From NCBI GenBank assembly GCA_949361645.1, contig OX442436.1:3844032-3908031 (forward strand): a stretch of 64,000 nt of DNA, written 5' to 3'. Positions 44,034-56,469 of the stretch are shown piece by piece. Under the pieces are notes generated by a model, which was given only the letters and a program-made list of their open reading frames with translations, had not been told where the DNA came from and searched no databases. The stretch comes from Spongilla lacustris (taxonomy: Eukaryota > Porifera > Demospongiae > Spongillida > Spongillidae). The position numbers were made by a program, and so were the translations under genes. Every line of letters begins with the position of its first letter. Position 1 is the stretch's first letter.

Positions 44034-44221
44034 CGTTTTAATAAAGTTACCTCACATTTGCTAATTTTCATTTTTACACATCATGTATGTTTCCACCACT
44101 ATTGCCTTCAAATCCTATGTACCAACAACTTTCAGGTTCGTAAAATTGATGGAATACAAAACATCTACTTTGTATATACAAGTACAGCACATACTACAAG
44201 CAAACACGTGTATTTCGAAAT

Positions 44222-44224
<3 letters not shown>

Positions 44225-44265
<41 letters not shown>
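44225..44265. repeat. (CA)n microsatellite
   Basis: Only 8 bp downstream of the ABCG stop codon on the minus strand, hence in its 3' UTR. Confidence 0.9.
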
Positions 44266-44267
<2 letters not shown>

Positions 44268-44272
44268 TTTTG

Positions 44273-47200
44273 TTACTTCTGTCTTGCTACAAGTCTCAGT
44301 ACTACATATCCCATTAGCAGCAATATGACAGACATGCTGCCCAGAGCAATCTCGTCATACCACAGCCAAATAGTGGTTGACTCAAATCCAAGTGTCCGGA
44401 GCTGATCTGTGCCATTGAAGCACGTTGAAGTACTACAGGTACTGTTGTTCATTAGACTGTAATCTCCAGATGTCCTATATTTAGGACAGAGTTGTAATTA
44501 ATGTATACAGGCCATAGGTTTTCCTTATTTTGATTTGCCAAGTTGCTCAAAATGACAGTTGTAACATGCACTGCAAACTTTCTCTTACATTAACCAACCA
44601 AATGGGTGCATGACAACCACTTTGCAAACCATGATGTCCAGCAGTGTGGTTTTATTTATTTTTACAAATCCAGCCAGGTTACATTTTGCTAAGCTCAATC
44701 AGTCCTAGTGGAATGGTCACAACTGACGCATTGAACTAACCCTAAAAAAAATGGAATACATGTGTACATGACTATGTACATGTACATGTTGCCTTACAAC
44801 CTAGCACTTGTGCTCTACCATGGACTATTAACTACCAGCAGGCAATTTTGAAAAGTTACAATTCTACATGTATATATCAAGTACATCAATGAGTTATATG
44901 CAGTAACACCATAACCAGCAGTAGAGCATCAACATACCTAGTAATATTAGTACCATTTTTGGGGCCACAGTCCCCAAATGGTTTGCCCATCATTTCATTG
45001 ATTGACAGAGCCTGCAACAGACACATCCAATGTCAGATAATGTGGAAAGTAAACATATACCTACCTCAGTTCCATAGCGAAAGAAACTGGCATATTTTAA
45101 CCACTGCAACCATTTTGGCAAGGAGTCGAGAGCGATCAAGAATCCCCCAAATAACTGTATATGGAAACAGATCAATACATGTGTAACAGCTTACAATGTA
45201 TGACATGGTCCATTATACCATGGACATCACATAAACCAAGCCAATACACAGAGTGGCTATGGCGGTGACACTGGTCCCAGCACTGATAGCAAAGGCTATT
45301 GATGAGGATGCAATAGATGCCAAGCACACAGTGAGCAAGAAAATGAAGAAAGGTTTCACGTCCTCTTCCAAGCCTTCACCAGAAGTGAACGAAATGAGCA
45401 CACTTCAGTTGTGGTAATGCACAGCACTTACCAATCATGAAATATGCTACTGTGCAGTAGACAAGGAGAGGCACAATTCTTGCTGGTATGAGGTCTGTAA
45501 GTACCTTGGCAATGAAGTATGCCGACACACGATAGTAGCCACTGGCATTCTCATGCCTGCAATGTAAATAAAGTAAAATTACTCATGTATTTCATAGGCA
45601 GTCCTGTCTGTACATTTCCTTTGAAGCCTATGTTTAATTTCAGGCTTAATACATCCATGCAGACATTTTCATGTATATAGTATACATGTGTACATGTACT
45701 TATACATGTACATGTTACATAAACCCCTTTAACTCAAAGTACAGAATAGTGCACTGTACTCATTGCACATCTATATGTACATGTATATCAGTGACCTGTA
45801 TCAGTTGATAATACTTATTCCATCGTGTATGTGAGAAGTCATGTACATGTCTTGTACGGGAGAATTTTTGCCCATAATATGATCATCTCCGGGTACGTTT
45901 ATGTACATGTACTAAGATATGTACAGTGTAACTGGTATTGAGGCCCCGTGTGGTGCTAATAGGTGAACCTGACAGAGTATGTATAATCACCATCCATTCA
46001 AAATGAGTCACATCCTACAGGTAGTGTACATGCATGATATATAAAAGCTAGCATTCCTTAGTTATGTCACAAACAAAAATTGAGGAGTTTTGATAAATAC
46101 ATGTGTACAGAAGAAGTCATGTATGATATAAACTGGGTCACATTTGTACATTGTGATATGATATTGTTATATGGTGTTATCACGTTGGACAACATGTATG
46201 TAACAATTCAAATAGGTAACATGAACTACACAGATAAAATTGTACAAAGAGTTCCGAATTTAGAATCTATATGCCACATGCAAATCTAAAGTCTGTTACG
46301 CACGGATCAATCCAACTATTGTGAGCAAGAGTTGTGACTCACGTCTTCTGACTTTGCTCCAACTTCTCATATATGTTGGTCTTGATATGAAAGTGACTTG
46401 TACTATTTATTGTGTTAATAACGTTAATGGTTTACGAAATACACGCCACTGAATAATTGATCTGTTCCTAAATATTACAACTTTGCACATTCATACATGT
46501 ACTGGTAATTATACATGTAAGGTTTAAGGTAGTTAAACCAAGTTAACCGACAAGCCCGACAACGTGCTCGCGTGAGCACGATTGCCCCAGCTGTATAAAT
46601 AGTTCATCGCGCCTGCGCGAATCACTGTTCTCCACGTTGCCCAAGTGCGGAATGAGTGTCTTGTCTTATCTTTTTTGTTTTGTTTTGGCTCTCTTCTTTC
46701 ACCTTCCTCCGTCATCCATGGTGGATGATGTCATACTCCGGGCATGTATATCTGGCACCGTACGACGGGGGAGTGCCATCTCACCACACCCCCAAACATG
46801 GTGCTACAAAGCCAACCACGAAGCCCGGGGCACAGCCAATGGTACAAACTAGCTATAAGTATCATGCACACATCGACTAATTCGAGCGTGAGAAGGTTAA
46901 TACAATTGACAGAGGAGTTTTTGGCATCAAATTGAAGGACATGATCAGTAGAACTGACCTATGATGATTAGTTTGGGGTCTGGGTTAAGGGTTAAATTTG
47001 TAGCAACTTCAAAGCACCTCTTGCAATATAGAGGTGTCGTCCATATTAAAACACAAACCTTTTGTTTACATAAGTGTAGGGAACTATCAATGTTAGTATT
47101 TTTCAAAAATAAATAGTCTGTGTATTGACCACCCCTGAGAACCACGCAAGGTTTTACTTGGGGGTGCCAATTTTGTCTCATCAAAATTCAGTTTTGTTTA

Positions 47201-50200
47201 CATAGGTTACAAGTGGTGTTAGGTAAGCTGTCTTACATGTATGAGAAGTTGGAGTAAAATCAGAAGACGTGAGTCACAACTCTTGCTTACAATAGAAAAA
47301 GGATTGACCCAAATACTATATGTACATGTAGATCTGTTCAAACACTATTGAGCTGTTTTGTGGACTTACAGAAATGATACTCTTTGCTTTATAAACAGGT
47401 CCACAGCTGACATATTTACAAATGCATTGCTGGTAATGATGAAGAAAAATGCACCAAGCCTGTGAAAAAAAAAAAGATTTTAATAATTACATGTTACTGT
47501 AAGTACATGCATCATATGTACCGGTTACTGAATCCAAGTATACTGTCATCTAGGCGATAGTAAATGGTTCCAACAAGAAGGGCAAGAACTACCCTTGACA
47601 ACAACTGGATGCATGAAATCCCAGGTGTGATTATGTGCATACATGTTACATGTGTACATAATTACATGCGTAATAACTTGTAGCTAGAATTGAGGTCTGC
47701 TTATACATATGCATGTATACAGTATGTAGATGCTGCAGATTTAGAGTAGTTTTATATTACAATGAAATAATGCATATAGGCTATAACATGAACTTATACA
47801 AGAATAAAATAGCTGGCTTCAAAATCTGGATACACATTACACGTATAATAAGGTTAGCCTGAACAATAAGTTACCACTCATATTAATCTATATATGTACA
47901 AATTACAATACAGTTTAGCATGTACTGTAGAGTACCACGATATATCCCCCCTCCCCTCCGCCACCACCGAAAAAAAGGCCCGTGTTTAAATGAGTGTATC
48001 TTCGTAATCGCTAATGCTTCCGCATACCTGTTTAAACATTTCAGAAAAGAACTGGCACTCCCAACAGGATTTTAAAGAATAGCACGCAGCTGCGTTCCTA
48101 ATTACATCGATATGCTCGCTTAAACACGGGGCCTTTTTTTCTTAGGTAGGGGCAGAGGGGGGTGATATCTCACGGTATTCTACAGTATATGTACATCTGT
48201 CTACATATGTATGTGTCCTTTGAGTAGTACAGATTTATCTACACAACTGCTGTACGAAGTCCAATTGGACCATAATGGATTTCCAATGCATGCATTGTAG
48301 TGTTTTACAGGATTTTGATTTTTACAATCATCCGTCTGGATATGAACAATGGAATTCAAAATCTGTTGTTGCAATAACTGTAAATGTATAATGTATATAC
48401 ATGTACATGTGTGTAGACCACAAAATGAAATCAATTTGTAGTGCAGATACATACGTACAAAAACTATTGTGATGCTTGGTCAACAATGTTCATCCATACA
48501 TCAAGGTACATAATTTATTGCACATAATCTATACAAATACTCCAGATGGGACATGCATATTAAGCAATTATAGAAAAGCACATATTGCATGCATACCTAC
48601 CTGAAATACCGATGTTGCTGGATTTCGTAGCAGGTTAAGACCAGATCGATATGTCACCACCAACAGCTAAAATCATAACAATTGAGCAGTAACACAGAGC
48701 ATTGATCAGTAATGCTACTGTAGCTAAATTTATCACATTCTGAGTTGCATTAGCAACTTCCATATAGGATTCGACCCCAATTATGAATGTTGTTAAAAGA
48801 TGCACCCAGTGCTTCTAACGAGACTTTTGAGGATTTGATCATTTACTGCACATGTAGCTTGTTGTCGTTATTGGGGGGGGGGGGGGGGGGAGGGGGAAAG
48901 GATAGACAAACAACGTCATGCCTACAAACGCATGCTAAATATTTTGTTTCTCCTTATTATTAGACCCTTGTTTCCCTGCTTTTTACACCACATTTATACA
49001 TACCATCAACTTTCTCATACAATATTCACTTGTGTTACTTGCATATATCAAACCTGCCATAAGAAGGTAGTAGCATAGGAAGGTATAGGACCAACATTTC
49101 CCTGTTTCTCCCGTGAGCGTCTCATGATACCACCCAGTTCCTCCACAGCAACCCTTCTCTCCTCTGACCCCTGGTACAAGGCCACCAAATCAACACTGTT
49201 GTCCGCCTCTTTCTTCTCCTCATCTCCTGCGTACCCCAACACATGACTTCAGCTGCCATACAGGTACATGTACATGTACAAACATTGTGCATACATACCA
49301 AAGGTTGCCGCCGCTGTTGCTGCGGTCCCTCCGGTATGCTCACACTGTATAATGACATCAAGGAAGAAGTCAGCAGCATTCTCATGCTGGTCACAGTGAA
49401 ATCCTATAAGTGTGGGGAACAAGTTATACACACACCCAAGTACATTGTACATAACAGTTCACATGCTAATTGCATACATATGTAAACATGTGTAACTGTG
49501 GAGGATAATGTGCGCATGACAGTACATATGCATAAAACTACTTCTTACTCACACTCGGCTATTATAGGTCAGGTGCAGCTGTTATTGATTATTACAATGA
49601 TGCATACTACTCAGGTGTGTTAAGACTGGCTACACTTAAAATGTTTAAATGGCTACCAAAGGAAGCGTTTATTCATACTCAGACGTTACCACACGATTCA
49701 TAATGTTTGGATTGATAACACTTAATAACTGTATAATTATATAATGTTGTTTCTATGACAACGGTTACACAGGGTGAAATAATTGAGTTGAACATTAGAA
49801 TTGAAAACCCAGAAGGATAAAAAATCGCTTTTCGCATGTTTCTGCAGTTAATACCCACATACATGTACTAGGCAAATACATGTACATGTAGATCCAATAT
49901 TTCGAAACGCTTAGAGTGCTTGCGGACAAACATCAGAATTGTGAAAAATTCAGCACAAAATTGTTGTGCAACTTACGCAAACGATGTTATGTTTCATTAT
50001 ACCTACCCACAGTAGCTAGATCAGTATCAAATAGACAATATATGACTTCTTTTGTCCAAAAAAAAAACCGATATATAACCACCCGGATACACAAAGAAAT
50101 ACCCCCATATTTCGGAGCGCGAACGACTATGGTTGCGATGACAACTATCAAATAAATTAATTTGCAGGATCATTAAACAAAGATTTGGTATAAAGAAAAT

Positions 50201-53200
50201 AGCTACAAGAAGCATCCATACAGAAAAGCGGCATCTTGTAATGTTTGGATTTGCAGATATTTCTAATTCCAAATATAGGTGTAGCCAGTCTTAACCTACT
50301 TGAGTTAGAGCTATACATGTAGCTGTGGTTGCTCCCCCGGCCCTGCAACTACTGTATATCATTTTTATATATTATATACACAAACATGTGCATTGCCACA
50401 AATAAATGTATGTGTATATGTACTGGGCGTCCACGAAGATGATCAGTGTAGCTAAATTTATTCAGTCTAAATTAGGCAAATACAAATAATTTCATTAAAA
50501 CCAAATACCATTAACAAGAATATACTAACATGTATATGTACAAGTATTAATTCAATGTGGTACAATACAACAATCACAGTGGCAGTACACACACAAGTAC
50601 AGTATAATGACCTACAAATGCCGATAACACACAGACTACAGGGTACATGTAGCTGCAGTTCTGGGTGCTCTGTACAGACTGGCCCTTTCCCTGGTGGTAG
50701 TCAAGACCTTAAATATGCCCCAAAAGTGACTATGTGTATGTTTCCCACTCCATTGTCATTCAGTTAATAATTAACATGTATTAAGGTGGTTCTTACTTCT
50801 GGAATAATTTTAAAAACGGACCAAAAGGGACAAGGTTTGACAATCGTTTAGTCCACAGAATCTGGGGAGCCAGCTCCATCATGGACAGTACTTAGAATTT
50901 TTTTATTAACAGATTGAACATTAATAACTTCAAGCAAATTATGACCTTAAATTTTAATAACTCACTATTGAAGATAATAATATGAAATCCACGATGCTTC
51001 AATGCAATAAGCAAGTATTTAAATTACCTCATATCTTTGATAATAGGTTTTGAATATGTTGAATGTGGGGTTTGATTAAAGTACTTAAATTTGGATTACT
51101 AGTATTTCCCTAACGACTATTATGTGTATAAGCAAATTATTAAGTTGGTTACTTGATTTTAATAAGACATGGATCATGGATTTCAATTTACCAGTTTAAT
51201 TGTGATTAAGGTATTAGTTTGCACCTTATAAACATTTATAATGCGTTAATGCAGCCTCCAGTAGAGCCACACCACCATAGGTACAATGTAGGACTAGCAG
51301 AACTATAGAACAGCACACGGAACACAGTTTTGCATGACCATTTACATAAAACATATGCTTCTTAATTAACAGTGTATTAATGAACTGAGAGACACCATTT
51401 GATTTGTTATTATAATGTCAGCAGTACTAATTAAGTGTGGTGGTCTCTTAGTGTCATTTATTGTTATAAATATAATGCCAATGAAATTTTTCATGCAGGT
51501 TATTGTTATCAGTTCTGCGGTTTGTAAATATTTAATTTGTGTGCCACATTAGTTAATTAATAGCTATCTGATTGTACATTGTACCTTCTGAATTATTAAA
51601 TTATTGAATAAATCAATCCGTATTATGCCTAACCTTAGTCATTGTATAGTAATATATTTAGGCATGCATAAAAGTACTACATGTACATGTACATACAATG
51701 AACACACAAACACATGCACACATACATGTACAACACCTCCCCCCCATACACACACACCCAAGCACACTCCCACATACTGTTAGCTCCTGCTTACCAGCTC
51801 TTGCAAAGTACTGCACAGCCTTATCCTCAGCAGGACCATGGTACACCATACTACCTTGGGAAAGCAGTGTGATTGTGTCAAACAGCTTGTAGATGGAATA
51901 GCGTGGTTGGTGGATGGACATCACCACTATACGGTTGTTAGACCTACTAAGGCTGAGAGGAAACTGAAAATGATGCAGAATGGATTCAACATAGTAAATT
52001 GTTAGTTTGGTTACGATGCTTTGGTCAGAACAAGTACACACATGCACATTCTCTCTCTCACACTAACTGTCTTTGCATATGCTTTACTTTTTCAGCAGTT
52101 GGACAACAGAGGCAGCTGTTCTGGCATCCAGCCCAGTGGTGGGCTCATCAAGGAACAGGACCTGGGGCTCAATGATCAGCTCCATACCAATGTTGGTGCG
52201 CTTCCTCTCACCACCAGAGACCCCACGAAGAAACTCTGTACCAACCTGAGAAGAAATGCATCCATATTGATAAAATGTTACACTAATTCACAAATGATTT
52301 CTACATGTACCTGACACTGTTTTTACCTTAGTATCTCAACCATTGCCACAAGCCCTCTTACCTCAATGTTTGGCATAAAAGGTTAAAGTTGGCTCAAACC
52401 ATGTATAGCCTACTCTATAAATTGCAGTTTTAAAATGTCAGAGCAAGATTGCAAAGCTTAGTATTATATGACATAATTTAGCCTGCATCCAAGGTCATAA
52501 AGTGGGTTGGGTTTTGATGATTTATGTGTTCCTCTGGCATAGAACCTAAATGAAATGAACTATTTATGTACACCTCTAGCTTCGATTATGTTTATTATAC
52601 ACATATATGTGTACATGATGTTGATATTGAAATTGAAATTGACATGAAAAATAAATAGCAGAGAACCCATACAGGTCAGCTGCAGTTTCGAGGGCAAGAG
52701 AATGAAACTCAGCAGCCTGCCGAAAAGGTCTCCAAGAAATTGAGACTTTGGAATGTTGGTTTTAATGCCTACATGCCTGCACTGTAGCTAACACTGCAAG
52801 TAGACTATGGTTATACACACTAAGAAACCATGTATAACTGTGCTATAAGCGCACATAATCAAATTATGTGCGCTTATACCAAAGTTATACATGGTGTATA
52901 ACCATAGTCTACTTGCAGTGTAAACAACAGGATGTTTTACAGCTGGCTTCTACTCCCCAAGCTCCATAAGTTCTCTACAGCAAGAGGGATACAAACCCAG
53001 CCACGTTTAGCGCAATTAGAATCATTTCCCTCAAACTTCCTAGTTTTTGCATCCTTGGCAGCCACACCAGCAGAAACCCCGCTCCAGGTCCATGTATAAT
53101 ATTGGTATTTAGCAAGTACAGTTTGATACGAAGTCACGATTTCTTAATTTAAGATATATCACTTTTCTGTCTAGCCTACACTACATGTACGTTTCTTTTT

Positions 53201-55271
53201 TTTAAAATGTTATATACCTGAGGACTGAGATCTAACACTTCTTAACTGGTACAACATTTACAACAGTAAGCAAAAAGTGATACATTTGTGTACCTTTGTA
53301 TCAGCACAGGCTGTCAGTCCAAGTTCCTCTATCACGTTCTCCACTCTCTGCCTTCTCTCCTTGTAAGTCATGTTTGATGGGAGACGCAGGGATGCAGAAA
53401 AGGTCAGATTCTCCCTCACAGTTAATGTGCCCATAACAATATCATCCTAGAGATAAGACCAATGTAACAAAGGTAGAGTGAACTCACAAGGCTCTCACCT
53501 GTACAACATATCCTGAGACCAGCCTGAAGTTTGGAGGCTGTTGGACTCCATTCACAAGCACAGCTCCCTGAATGGCTCTCCAGGACTTTCGGCCCGCAAG
53601 AATATCCAGAAGACTACAGAATATGTACAATCATGTGGTATTTCAAAAAGCCCACAAAGTCATACAAATGCTACACGGAACACACCCATGTCAACCACAC
53701 ATCTACCCTTGCTGACATGACTTTTATTTCCCTTTGCCATCCACATCAGTATGAGGTCACCTTACCTAGCAGATTGTGGCTAAGGTTAATTGCACATGAT
53801 CTCTGATTCCAGTGATCCTCTATTCCCATCTCTCAAGTGAAATATATTACTATGAAACTGTTACATTTGACCTGAAGATTCTGGTGTTTCTATCACTCCT
53901 AAGGACTGCGAGGCACAAAAATTCCATTTTTTAAATAAACAAAGTACGGTATGTGAGCATTATTTGATTGAGACTATGAGGCAGTACTTAAGTGTCTTCT
54001 TCTAGGCAGACAAATTGTACAACACTATAACGCACAATTGTCATACTGCATTGAGATTGGATCAAACCAAAGCTGGTTCGATGGGAGTTACATAGCAACA
54101 TTGCATAACACATAATGCATACCAAGACAGTACTGTTTTTGCATTAGTACATGTGTAACCATTTATAAATGATATTAATTATCACCAATTATTGTACATG
54201 TGACATCATATTTGGATCCAACAGACCCATGTCTTTGAACCTTTTTTTGGTTAGCTCCGCATGTGGAAATGAAGAGTAAGCCATGTATCGCGTAACTTTA
54301 GCACTACACTTGCGTCACAGATCTAAGCCAAAGGATGCACCAAAATCATCTGCTAGGCTGCCTGTTATGCAGAAACGATCCAACATAACACTCCATGATT
54401 GAAAGTCACCCTGATATGTCGCAGGAGAAGGTTGACACCTTTCTCTTAAGTTGAAGAACAGATACGAACTAGAACTAGAATTGCGCATTAATGATAACCT
54501 AAATTCACTGCCCTCGATGAGACATGTTATTTGCCCCGATGTTGAAAAAGCGCTTCTTTATGGGCCAAGCACATGCATGGGAGAGGCCCTGCATGTATGC
54601 TGGTGGCAAAACGAGCGGATTTTGAGAAACCGTTTAATGTCCCTGAGGATGAAGGGCTTGCAAGTGAGGGTTGGATTGCTTTGTTCTCAGGACCAAGGAA
54701 CGTTGTCGGCATGGTGAGTTGATCTCCAAGCTGTAGAACAATAGTAAGCCAGAGTTGCAGCCATTCTCCACCAATACAAGCCCAAACCATCATTACGCAT
54801 TATGAGCAAGTGCACTGTATTGCTAAATCGATTTCCACCTGTAAAGAACATTATTACATGTAGACAAAAAAACCCTAAATAATAATTATTACATGTACAT
54901 ATACTGTGTTAGATAATTATGTACATGTAGGTATACAGGTATGTAACGATAATGCCTCATTGCTCACGTGGTTTTTCCACTTGCAGTAGGACCCATCAGC
55001 GCATTCAGTCCGGGAGGAAGGACTCCGCTAAACGCAAGCCCAACGTCACCATGGCATACTGCATGCTGTCCTGCTGAGCAGAAACTTACCTCACATCGTT
55101 CAGGATGATTTTTCTTTTCTTCCTAATTAGCTTCCTCTCAACAACGTAACTGATGTTGTGAAACGACAGGCACGCGTCCTGCTGCGCTCGACTAGGCTGA
55201 ACCGCCGCCCCGCCGTCTAATAGGCTACCGTAACCAGCTGGTCGCGACAGGTGATTGTTAAGTCTTTCCAT
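44273..55271 (-). CDS. ABCG2: ABCG2-like half-transporter, 16 coding exons, 660 aa
   Basis: ABCG half-transporters dimerise in the plasma membrane and export lipids, sterols, urate, porphyrins or xenobiotics using ATP. Exons, 5' to 3' on the minus strand: 55271-55090, 55027-54968, 53613-53499, 53446-53294, 52245-52088, 51946-51795, 49403-49299, 49226-49054, 48666-48601, 47604-47522, 47459-47370, 45556-45432, 45373-45219, 45154-45065, 45011-44938, 44474-44273. All are GT/AG and in phase; total 1983 nt. The order is N-terminal nucleotide-binding domain then six membrane spans, the reverse orientation typical of ABCG. Length is close to human ABCG2 (655 aa), and 'HCDQHENAADFFLD' and the Cys-containing last extracellular loop resemble ABCG2 more than sterol ABCGs. 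The ATG at 55271 is the only plausible start in the first exon. Substrate is not predictable. Confidence 0.93.
46594..46602 (+). promoter_or_regulatory. TATA-box-like TATAAATAG upstream of the small ORF
   Basis: Preceded by a GCTCGCGTGAGC palindrome (about 46566-46577) and followed by GCGCCTGCGC. Typical spacing to a start site near 46625, but there is no evidence of use. Confidence 0.3.
46652..46852 (+). CDS. Candidate small secreted peptide ORF (66 aa) inside the intronic element
   Basis: The ATG at 46652 opens 66 codons: an ideal-looking signal sequence 'MSVLSYLFCFVLALFFHLPP' followed by a polar, basic segment with two cysteines (residues 32 and 51) and stop at 46850-46852. A TATAAATAG at 46594-46602 lies 50 bp upstream, followed by a pyrimidine-rich start-site-like sequence. 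The island is more GC-rich than its surroundings. No homologue was recognised; a chance hydrophobic ORF in a transposon is the alternative. Confidence 0.3.
   Translation: MSVLSYLFCFVLALFFHLPPSSMVDDVILRACISGTVRRGSAISPHPQTWCYKANHEARGTANGTN
47923..48187. mobile_element. Foldback MITE, family B, copy in an ABCG intron
   Basis: Ends TACTGTAGAGTACCACGA and TATTCTACAGTA, with inner 'GGCCCGTGTTTAAATGAG' and its complement. Same length as the PTB copy but with its centre in the opposite orientation. Confidence 0.8.
48945..49022. mobile_element. Family A MITE fragment in an ABCG intron
   Basis: Contains 'CCTTATTATTAGACCCTTGT', 'TTTTACACCACA' and 'CATCAACTTTCTCATA', i.e. one arm of family A directly beside the exon ending at 49054. 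Confidence 0.6.
49610..50304. mobile_element. Non-autonomous TIR element (about 695 bp) in ABCG intron 6
   Basis: Left end CTCAGGTGTGTTAAGACTGG and right end CCAGTCTTAACCTACTTGAG are imperfect inverted repeats of about 26 bp that share GTTAAGACTGGCTACAC. No transposase ORF. Confidence 0.65.
50420..51270. mobile_element. Diverged family C-like element
   Basis: Starts with GGGCGTCCACGAAGATG, similar to the family C end, followed by 'TTAGGCAAATAC' and 'TTTTAATAACTCACTATTGAA' as in 12853-13649. The right terminus is not clearly visible. Confidence 0.45.
52791..52921. repeat. 131-bp near-perfect palindrome (foldback)
   Basis: The arms 52791-52859 and 52863-52921 pair over about 59 bp around an AAATT centre, with one 8-10-bp bulge in the left arm. 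It lies in ABCG intron 4 and is a likely MITE remnant or hairpin. Confidence 0.85.
54520..54800 (+). mobile_element. Decayed pogo/Tigger-like transposase fragment (CENP-B HTH)
   Basis: Plus-strand readings, with a frameshift, give 'PDVEKALL' then 'AKRADFEKPFN' and 'LASEGWIALFSGPRNVVG'. The P-x-VEKAL ... F-x-A-S-x-GW-x-x-x-F order is the CENP-B/Tigger DNA-binding half. No catalytic DDE part was found nearby. It lies antisense inside ABCG intron 2. Confidence 0.45.
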
Positions 55272-55289
55272 CCTTGGTTCCTCCCACCG

Positions 55290-56300
55290 TTGCCGTGGGG
55301 GTGTCCAAAATCATAGATATATGCCAAAATGAATTTGATGAAAGGGGCGGGGCGGAAGGGGTACAGTTACTAGGGCGTTTACATGTATAGGGGAGCGCTG
55401 TAAACAAAAATAACATTTGGCGAGTAATTAATACATGACCTACGACCCTTAACCTTACGATACGAGCAGCTTGAAAAGTCCTCACCATGCACCATGGGGC
55501 CTTCTCCAGTTTAAAAAGACCACTCAACTTGGATACGATTGACGTATAGTGTAATGTATGACTCTGGAGCTACTCATTACAGCAGAGATGATCCTGCTCG
55601 CAGTTTAAAAAGTCTTGCTGTAATCTGATATTTTTATGTAAGATCACTTCATGGTGAAAACATCTAATAATTATAAAGGGATGGAAAGTGGTGGCCTTGG
55701 AGATTAGATCTTAATGATATGCTGAGTATATCTCTTTGACTTTGTGTATATTCAAACATTTATTATGTGTACATTGGCTTCTACATAACACATGTCGGCA
55801 ATTATTATTGGGGAACAATATGAAAACTGACATAGTCCCATATTTAGCACTTTTGTAGACGTCCATTGCACTAATGTGTTTTCCTATTAATGCAGAACTG
55901 AGTATATGTTTTCATATCGTTGGGGTCAAAACATGATATTCATTATTCAAGTTAGTTTTGTATCTCTGGTTTTAATATTTTGATGCAACATGTCTATCCT
56001 AACACTGAATGCTTTCTTTTTTTAAAAAAAGGAGCATTGAAACAAGTAGGTAAAAACACTAAATTTGGTAGGCAATAGTAGTGTAAAATACGTATACATG
56101 TATATGCAGGGAAACAAGGGTGAAAAACGAAACAGTACGTCATTGTAGCACATGAACAACTTAACTTCAGAAAACAAATGTACACTAAATAGGACTCTAG
56201 CTATTTCAATTTCCCCAATGCATGTATTAGACCCTCTTTTTATATACTATACATGTATACCCCCATCAGCTTTCTCATAGAAAATGTTTTTTTTTTTGCT
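55290..56300. repeat. Dispersed segment shared with 25010-25560 (ABCG upstream flank)
   Basis: This interval separates the ABCG start codon (55271) from the stop codon of the next gene (56470). Its blocks recur in order at 25010-25560, with extra sequence here (for example 55360-55440 and 55740-56030). It must include the ABCG promoter, so a piece of that promoter region also exists at 25 kb. Confidence 0.8.
56051..56291. mobile_element. Family A MITE copy between the two minus-strand genes
   Basis: Degraded left end near 56051, internal 'CAGGGAAACAAGGGTGAAAA', right end 'AGCTTTCTCATAGAAAATG' at about 56270-56290. Shares internal sequence 'TTCAGAA..ACAAATGTACACTAA' with the 25.4-kb copy. Confidence 0.65.
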
Positions 56301-56469
56301 TTTTTAAATAGACATAGAATCACAGTTAGCAGTAGATATAATCATCCATCTTGCTCATCTTCAAGGTGAACAAGCATGAGTACCATGCAGTATCTAGTAG
56401 CTACATATTCGTCTTTCAAGTGAGAAATGTATAAAGTTATGTAGAATTTGAGACTAAATATAATCTGAC

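Larger units (their letters stand above)
46290..47322. mobile_element. About 1-kb inverted-repeat-flanked insertion in the ABCG intron
   Basis: Arms 46290-46375 and about 47232-47322 are reverse complements (shared core AGAGTTGTGACTCACGTCTTCTGA). The interior includes a GC-richer island (46540-46850) unlike the surrounding intron. The type of element is not recognised. Confidence 0.6.
45557..47369. other. ABCG intron 11, containing an inverted-repeat element
   Basis: A 1.8-kb intron. From about 46290 to 47322 it holds a segment flanked by inverted repeats (listed separately) with a small plus-strand ORF and TATA-like box. The remainder is TACATGTA-rich and without recognisable genes. Confidence 0.6.
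44273..49403 (-). other. ABCG linker and transmembrane domain exons (7-16)
   Basis: The linker (exon 7 and 8) is charged ('GSEERRVAVEELGG'). The membrane part begins in exon 9 with 'YRSGLNLLRNPATS', then spans in exons 10, 11, 12 and 13, exon 14 'LFGGFLIALDSLPKWLQWLK', an extracellular loop in exons 15-16 with Cys residues and N-glycosylation sequons (NGT, NIT, NNST), and a last span ending 'RLVARQK'. In human ABCG2 this loop carries the intermolecular disulphide and the N-glycan. Confidence 0.9.
49404..51794. other. ABCG intron 6 (2.4 kb): two transposon-like blocks, no exon seen
   Basis: Holds an inverted-repeat element at 49610-50304 and a diverged family C element at about 50420-51270. 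The rest is A/T-rich with (AC)-rich sequence at 51700-51780 near the exon. Confidence 0.6.
51795..55271 (-). other. ABCG nucleotide-binding domain exons (1-6)
   Basis: Walker A 'GPTASGKTT' at residues 73-81 (Lys79), Q-loop Gln119 in 'SGYVVQ', ABC signature 'VSGGERKR' at 179-186, Walker B 'VLFLDEP' at 199-205 with catalytic Glu204, D-loop 'GLD' (208-210) and H-loop His235 in 'SIHQP'. All ATPase residues are present, so the site should be active. Confidence 0.92.

Noticed and set aside
54451..54793. Plus- and minus-strand 88-codon ORFs in the ABCG Walker A intron as genes
   Set aside because: Only fragments of a transposase-like HTH can be read, and only by changing frame; treated as a transposon remnant.
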